DNA of 9,377 bases from DASUWK01 sp036378435 (GTDB lineage: Bacteria > Chloroflexota > Dormibacteria > Dormibacterales > Dormibacteraceae), in the NCBI GenBank assembly GCA_036378435.1, contig DASUWK010000050.1, positions 1 to 9,377 of the forward strand, read 5' to 3'. Position numbers and translations under genes: made by a program. Under the pieces are notes generated by a model. The model was not told where the DNA came from. It was given only the letters and a program-made list of their open reading frames with translations, and did no database searches. Below, piece after piece: positions 5,744 to 9,377 of the stretch. The first letter of the stretch is position 1, and the number at the start of each line of letters is the position of its first letter.

Positions 5744-6495
5744 TTGAGGCGGGTGAACAGGGCGGCGGCGTTGCGTGCCTCGATCTCCGCCAGCTGGTCT
5801 GCGGTGACACCGCGCGTGTGGGCGACCGTCTCGGCGACGTCGATCATCCAGGCCGGTCGGTTCGGGCCGTTCGGCCGGCCCCGGGGCATGCCGAAGGGCG
5901 AGTCCGTCTCCAGCAGCAGCCGCTCTTCAGGCATGCGCTTGGCGACGTCGCGGACCGCGTCGCGGCTCGAGCGTGTCGCCAGCCCGCTGAAAGACAGATA
6001 GAGGCCGAGGTCCAGGAAGCGCTCCGCCCAGGCCCAATCGAGCGCCCAGTAGTGCATCACGCCGCGGACACCGGGGTGCTCCGTCAAGACGTCGAGCAGC
6101 CGCTGCTCCGACTCTCGGTTGTGGATCGAGAGCGGCAGGTCGACCTCGATCGCGAGCTCGCAGAGCGAGTGCAGCCATGACTCCTGCTCGGCGTCGGGCG
6201 CGCGGTCGGGGTGGCCGAAATCCAGCCCTACCTCACCGATGGCGACGACCTTGGGGTCCTGCGCCAGAGCCCGCAGGCCGCGCAGGTCGGGCGGCTCCGA
6301 GCTGGTGGGATGGTGCCCGGCCCCGGCGTACACGCCCGGCAGCCGGTTCGCGAGCTCCAGAGCGCCGCTCGAGGAGCCCACGTCGAGGCCCATGGAGATG
6401 AGCCGCGTGACCCCTGCGGCCTGCGCCTCGGCCGCGGCCGCGGACGGGTCCTCCAGGAGGTCGAGGTGACAGTGCGTGTCGACAAGCCCGGTCAC
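5740..6495 (-). CDS. tatD: TatD-family metal-dependent DNase/hydrolase
   Basis: TatD-family enzymes are TIM-barrel metallohydrolases; characterised members act as 3'-5' DNA exonucleases or on D-aminoacylated substrates. All expected metal ligands are visible in the 251-residue product: His8 and His10 in DTHCHLD, Glu88 in GEVGLDF, His125 in IHNRES, His148 in MHYW, and Asp198 in ETDSPF. The His148 context differs from the common HCFSG, but the ligand is kept. The protein has the usual TatD length and no signal peptide, so it is cytoplasmic. The GTG start at 6493-6495 overlaps the TGA of the upstream methyltransferase by 4 nt, and its own TGA overlaps rsmA by 4 nt. metG-tatD-rsmA is a widespread order. 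YcfH-like paralogues cannot be separated from TatD by eye. Confidence 0.94.
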   Translation of the reverse strand: MTGLVDTHCHLDLLEDPSAAAAEAQAAGVTRLISMGLDVGSSSGALELANRLPGVYAGAGHHPTSSEPPDLRGLRALAQDPKVVAIGEVGLDFGHPDRAPDAEQESWLHSLCELAIEVDLPLSIHNRESEQRLLDVLTEHPGVRGVMHYWALDWAWAERFLDLGLYLSFSGLATRSSRDAVRDVAKRMPEERLLLETDSPFGMPRGRPNGPNRPAWMIDVAETVAHTRGVTADQLAEIEARNAAALFTRLK

Positions 6496-7256
6496 GCCGC
6501 CTCGTAGGCGATCTGCCGCATCGTCCAGGTGATCGCGCCGCCGCCGTCGGAATTGATGCGGCGAAGGCCGGCCGCGACGTCGTCCAGCTCACCCTGGCTC
6601 GCCCCGGCGTCGGGCGAATCGCGCCACACGCGCAGGTTCATTCGAAACAGCAGGGCGATCGAGCGCGGATCGGGCGCCAGGTACGCTCCCTCGCTCCCCA
6701 GCCGGCGCAGGCGCGCCGGCCGGGCGGCTTCCAGCTCCGCGCCGACGTAGAGCCTGCCGCCGCGCTTTCCGATCAGCCCGGCCGCGAGCTCCAGGTAGCG
6801 CGCGAAGACCGGCTCGTCGGTGGTGATCGCCTCCACCTCGTCCACCAGGAGCACGCCTCCGTGCCTCAGCTCACCCGCCCAGGTCTCCAGCGCCGCCACC
6901 GGCTGCTCCAGGTGCGTAAGCAGCATCCGGCAGAACATAAGGTCCGCCGGACCGGCCGGAAAGCCGGCGCGGGTCACGTCGTGGACGGAGAACTCCGGTA
7001 CGGGGTGCAGCTGGCGGGCAAGCTCGACGAAGCTCTCAGATTCGTCGAGCCCGACCACGCGCTTGGGCGCTGCGAGGTCGGTCAGCAAGCGCGTCGTCCA
7101 GCCGGGCCCGCAGCCGAGGTCGTAGGCGAGCTCGGCTCTGACCGGTGCGTACGAGCCGATGAACGGAGCGCTGGACGGCTCCCAGAGGATGTTCAGCAGC
7201 GTCAGCCGCGACGCCGCAGGTGCCGTGTCGCGGAAGGCGTAGCCGGTGCCGCTCAA
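6492..7256 (-). CDS. Class I SAM-dependent methyltransferase, target unknown
   Basis: The 254-residue product is a Rossmann-fold methyltransferase. The SAM-binding motif DLGCGPG is at 46-52, the strand-2 acidic residue is in VVGLDES (Asp72), and a DLMFCRMLLTHLEQP segment is followed by GGVLLVDEVEAI as later strands of the fold. It most resembles small-molecule type (Methyltransf_25, trans-aconitate methyltransferase-like) enzymes, but the substrate cannot be inferred. The frame is open further upstream, to 7520, but that part is the out-of-frame shadow of metG. The likely start is TTG 7254-7256, which overlaps the metG TGA as TTGA and puts motif I about 45 residues in, typical for the fold. 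A GGGGGA tract abuts the TTG, too close to be an ordinary ribosome binding site, so coupling to metG is expected. Its stop overlaps the tatD start by 4 nt. Confidence 0.85.
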   Translation of the reverse strand: MSGTGYAFRDTAPAASRLTLLNILWEPSSAPFIGSYAPVRAELAYDLGCGPGWTTRLLTDLAAPKRVVGLDESESFVELARQLHPVPEFSVHDVTRAGFPAGPADLMFCRMLLTHLEQPVAALETWAGELRHGGVLLVDEVEAITTDEPVFARYLELAAGLIGKRGGRLYVGAELEAARPARLRRLGSEGAYLAPDPRSIALLFRMNLRVWRDSPDAGASQGELDDVAAGLRRINSDGGGAITWTMRQIAYEAA

Positions 7257-8785
7257 TCCCCCGCCAGCACGGCCGCCTTGTCGAGCCTCGGGAAGAGCGG
7301 CGGGCCCGATTCGACGCGCGTGCCGGGCTGGATGCCTCCCCAAGCGGTGGCCGCCTCCCACGTGCCGGCCGCATCGCCGCCCAACCGCCTGGCCAGCTCG
7401 GCGCACGCCGCCGGGATGTACGGCCCGAGCAGATGGGTCAGCAGGCGCAGGACCTCGACCGCGCGATAGAGCACGGCATCCAGCGCCGCGTTGTCGGCCG
7501 GGTTCTTGGCGAGCTGCCACGGCGCGTTCTCGTCGATGTGCTTGTTGGCCCAGACCACGAGCCGCCAGGCTTCCTTCAGCGCCTCGTCGAAGGCAAAGCG
7601 GTCGATCGCCGAGGTCGTGGCCTCGACGATCTCGGCCAGCCGCAGGTCGGGGGGCTCAGGCGTGCGCTGTCCGACGACGCCTTCGCGGTAGCGCCCGATC
7701 AACGACAGCGCCCGGTTGGCGAGGTTGCCGAAGTCGTTGGCGAGGTCGGCGTTGAACCGGTCGACGCAGGCCTCGAGCTCGAAGTCCGTGTCGCGCCCGA
7801 ACGGGAACATGCGCGCCATCACGTAGCGCGCGCCGTCCGAGCCGAAGACGTCGACCAGCTGCGCGGGATCGAAGAAGAGCCCGCGCGACTTCGACATCTT
7901 CTCGCCGCCCATCGTGATGTAGCCGTGCGAGTAAACCCTGCGCGGCAGCTCGACCCCGGCCGCGAGCAGCATCGCCGGCCACATCAGGGTGTGGAAGCGC
8001 GTGATGCCCTTGCCGATCACGTGGACGTCACACGGCCAGAACCGCTCGAACCTCTCCTTGTCGTCGCCGAACCCGATGCCGGTCACGTAGCAGAGCAGCG
8101 CGTCGAACCAGACGTAGATGACCTGCTGCGGATCGAACGGCAGCGGAAAGCCCCAGTCTGTGAAGGTGCGCGAGATGCTGACGTCGCGCAGGCCTTCCTT
8201 GATGGCCTGCAGCATCTCGTTGCGGCGCTCCTCCGGCTGCAGGAAATCCGGGCGCTCGAGCAGCGCGCGCACCTGCGGCTCGAACGTCGAGGCGCGGAAA
8301 AAGTAGTTCTCCTCCTCCACCCACTGCGCCTTCAGGTGCGGATGCTCGCGACAGGTGCCGTCGGGGTTGAGCTCCTCCTCCGGATAGAACTGCTCGCACG
8401 ACGTGCAGTACCAGCCCGCATAGGTGCTCTTGTAGATATGGCCTGCGTCATGCAGCCGGCGCATGAATTCGTCGGTCGTGGCGCGATTGGCGTCGCTCGA
8501 GCTGCGCACGAAGGCGCTGAAATCGATCTGAAAGCGATGCCAGAAGTGCTTCCAGATCTCCTCCATAGCGTCGGTGAACTCTTCGGGCGTCTGGCCGCGT
8601 TCGGCGGCCTCCTGCCGGACGGAGATCGAGTGCTCGTCGGCACCCAGGACCAGCCAGGTGTCGTAACCGCGCGCCCGCCGCGAGCGGATCAGGACGTCGG
8701 CCCCGACCTTCTCCATGGCGTGGCCCATGTGCGGGCGGCCGTTGACGTAGTCGATCGCGGTCGTGACATAGAACTTCTCGGTCAT
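7253..8785 (-). CDS. metG: Methionyl-tRNA synthetase
   Basis: This class I synthetase charges initiator and elongator tRNA-Met. The signature HIGH motif appears as HMGH (19-22) and KMSKS is at 296-300. The connective peptide has a single zinc knuckle: Cys127, Cys130, Cys145 and His148 in a CxxC...CxxH arrangement. The YVWFDALLCYVTG segment (224-236) is the conserved core strand, and the last 150 residues form the alpha-helical anticodon-binding domain. At 510 residues it lacks the C-terminal EMAP/Trbp111-like dimerisation domain of longer forms such as the E. coli protein. The start is ATG at 8783-8785, sharing 4 nt (ATGA) with the rsmI stop, with GAGGGG just upstream inside rsmI. Its stop overlaps the following methyltransferase gene. 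The identification is secure. Confidence 0.97.
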   Translation of the reverse strand: MTEKFYVTTAIDYVNGRPHMGHAMEKVGADVLIRSRRARGYDTWLVLGADEHSISVRQEAAERGQTPEEFTDAMEEIWKHFWHRFQIDFSAFVRSSSDANRATTDEFMRRLHDAGHIYKSTYAGWYCTSCEQFYPEEELNPDGTCREHPHLKAQWVEEENYFFRASTFEPQVRALLERPDFLQPEERRNEMLQAIKEGLRDVSISRTFTDWGFPLPFDPQQVIYVWFDALLCYVTGIGFGDDKERFERFWPCDVHVIGKGITRFHTLMWPAMLLAAGVELPRRVYSHGYITMGGEKMSKSRGLFFDPAQLVDVFGSDGARYVMARMFPFGRDTDFELEACVDRFNADLANDFGNLANRALSLIGRYREGVVGQRTPEPPDLRLAEIVEATTSAIDRFAFDEALKEAWRLVVWANKHIDENAPWQLAKNPADNAALDAVLYRAVEVLRLLTHLLGPYIPAACAELARRLGGDAAGTWEAATAWGGIQPGTRVESGPPLFPRLDKAAVLAGD

Positions 8786-9377
8786 GGCCCCTCTGAGATG
8801 ACCAGCGTAATCTCGCCGCGAACAGGCTCGCGGAGCTCCGCCAGCACCTCTGACGGCGTGCCTCGCAGCACCTCTTCGTGCAGCTTGGTCAGCTCGCGGC
8901 AGACCGCGACCCGCACCTCCGGCAGCTCTTCGGCCAGCTGCGCGAGCGTCTTACGGATGCGGTGCGGTGATTCGAAGAGGACCAGTGGATGGTCGGGCAG
9001 GCTGGCGAAGAGCCGCCGGCGCTCGCCAGGCTTCCTCGGCACGTAGCCGCCAAAGGTGAACCCCTCGCCGGCGAAGCCCGCCACCGTCAGGGCCGACGTG
9101 ATCGCGCTCGGTCCCGGGATTGGAACCACTCGATGGCCGGCCTCCCACGCGGCCTCGACGAGCAGCCGGCCGGGGTCGCTCAGCAGCGGCGTGCCCGCGT
9201 CCGTGACCAGGGCCACGTCGCCGCCCTCGAGCGCGGCCAGGACCCGCGGCAGCCCGCGCGCCTCCACCGGCGCCCGGTAGCTGAGCAGCGGCTTCCGGAG
9301 GCCGTGCCGGGCCAGCAGGCGCGAGGTGACCCGGGTGTCCTCGGCCGCGATCGCGTCGACCTCGCCGAGCACGCGCA
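8782..9377 (-). CDS. rsmI: 16S rRNA (cytidine-1402 2'-O)-methyltransferase RsmI, 5' end outside the window
   Basis: RsmI 2'-O-methylates C1402 of 16S rRNA at the ribosomal P site; it is a tetrapyrrole-methylase-fold SAM enzyme. Visible conserved segments are AAEDTR near the cut end, LVTDAGTPLLSDPG, PIPGPSAITSAL, FGGYVPRK, LFESPHRIRKTL, CRELTKLHEE and the closing GEITLVISEG. The frame continues to the window edge. The GTG at 9370-9372 is an internal valine, since RVLGEVD aligns within the domain, so the true start lies beyond 9377. About 25-30 N-terminal residues, including the usual ATPIGNL strand, are missing. The protein ends right after the catalytic domain, without the C-terminal helical extension of about 50 residues seen in E. 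coli RsmI. Its TGA overlaps the metG ATG by 4 nt. Confidence 0.95.
   Translation of the reverse strand, partial: RVLGEVDAIAAEDTRVTSRLLARHGLRKPLLSYRAPVEARGLPRVLAALEGGDVALVTDAGTPLLSDPGRLLVEAAWEAGHRVVPIPGPSAITSALTVAGFAGEGFTFGGYVPRKPGERRRLFASLPDHPLVLFESPHRIRKTLAQLAEELPEVRVAVCRELTKLHEEVLRGTPSEVLAELREPVRGEITLVISEGP

Noticed and set aside
7257..7520. An 88-residue N-terminal extension of the methyltransferase
   Set aside because: This part lies wholly over the metG 3' end in another frame. It is Arg/Gly/Ala-rich low-complexity sequence and has no methyltransferase homology. The TTG at 7254-7256 gives a normal fold length.
7220..9046. A 608-codon open frame on the plus strand opposite metG and part of rsmI
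   Set aside because: It has the same antisense composition and spans a clear gene boundary on the other strand, with no domain visible. It is treated as a shadow of metG.
1..9377. Search by eye for tRNA, CRISPR, insertion sequences, attachment sites or a new defence-type cluster
   Set aside because: Nearly every base is accounted for by housekeeping genes. No direct-repeat arrays, terminal inverted repeats or transposase motifs were seen.

Overview
This is a GC-rich, almost fully coding stretch of a bacterial chromosome made of two housekeeping translation clusters. The right-hand cluster, read on the minus strand from the right edge, is rsmI (its 5' end lies outside the window), metG, an unassigned class I SAM methyltransferase, tatD, rsmA/ksgA and an MFS transporter. 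The left-hand cluster, also on the minus strand, is thrS, infC, rpmI and rplT, one of the most conserved bacterial gene orders. Between them, on the plus strand, lies one DedA-family membrane protein gene. It starts 1 nt from the thrS start (divergent) and its 3' end overlaps the MFS gene by 41 nt (convergent).

No mobile element, phage gene, CRISPR array, tRNA or rRNA was found, and I see no dedicated defence or secretion system. Both ends of the window are cut inside operons. High GC, frequent GTG/TTG starts, a threonyl-tRNA synthetase without the N-terminal TGS domain, and an IF3 whose N terminus matches the Bacillus protein in length all suggest a GC-rich Terrabacteria-type lineage, such as Chloroflexota, Dormibacterota or Actinomycetota. 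That placement is an inference and a weak one.

The genes have a shared theme. RsmI (C1402) and RsmA (A1518/A1519) modify the 16S rRNA near the decoding and P sites. MetRS charges initiator and elongator tRNA-Met, and ThrRS charges tRNA-Thr. IF3 checks the start codon and initiator tRNA, and L35 and L20 belong to the 50S subunit. The rsmI-to-rsmA genes are joined by successive 4-nt stop/start overlaps (ATGA, TTGA, GTGA, GTGA), so translational coupling is likely.

The points most worth a second look are local. infC has no ATG/GTG/TTG start that would give a full-length protein and appears to begin at ATC. The short thrS-infC gap holds an orphan perfect Shine-Dalgarno sequence followed by an ATA-initiated 13-codon micro-ORF. 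The thrS and dedA starts are interlocked. An unassigned methyltransferase sits inside the conserved metG-tatD-rsmA order.
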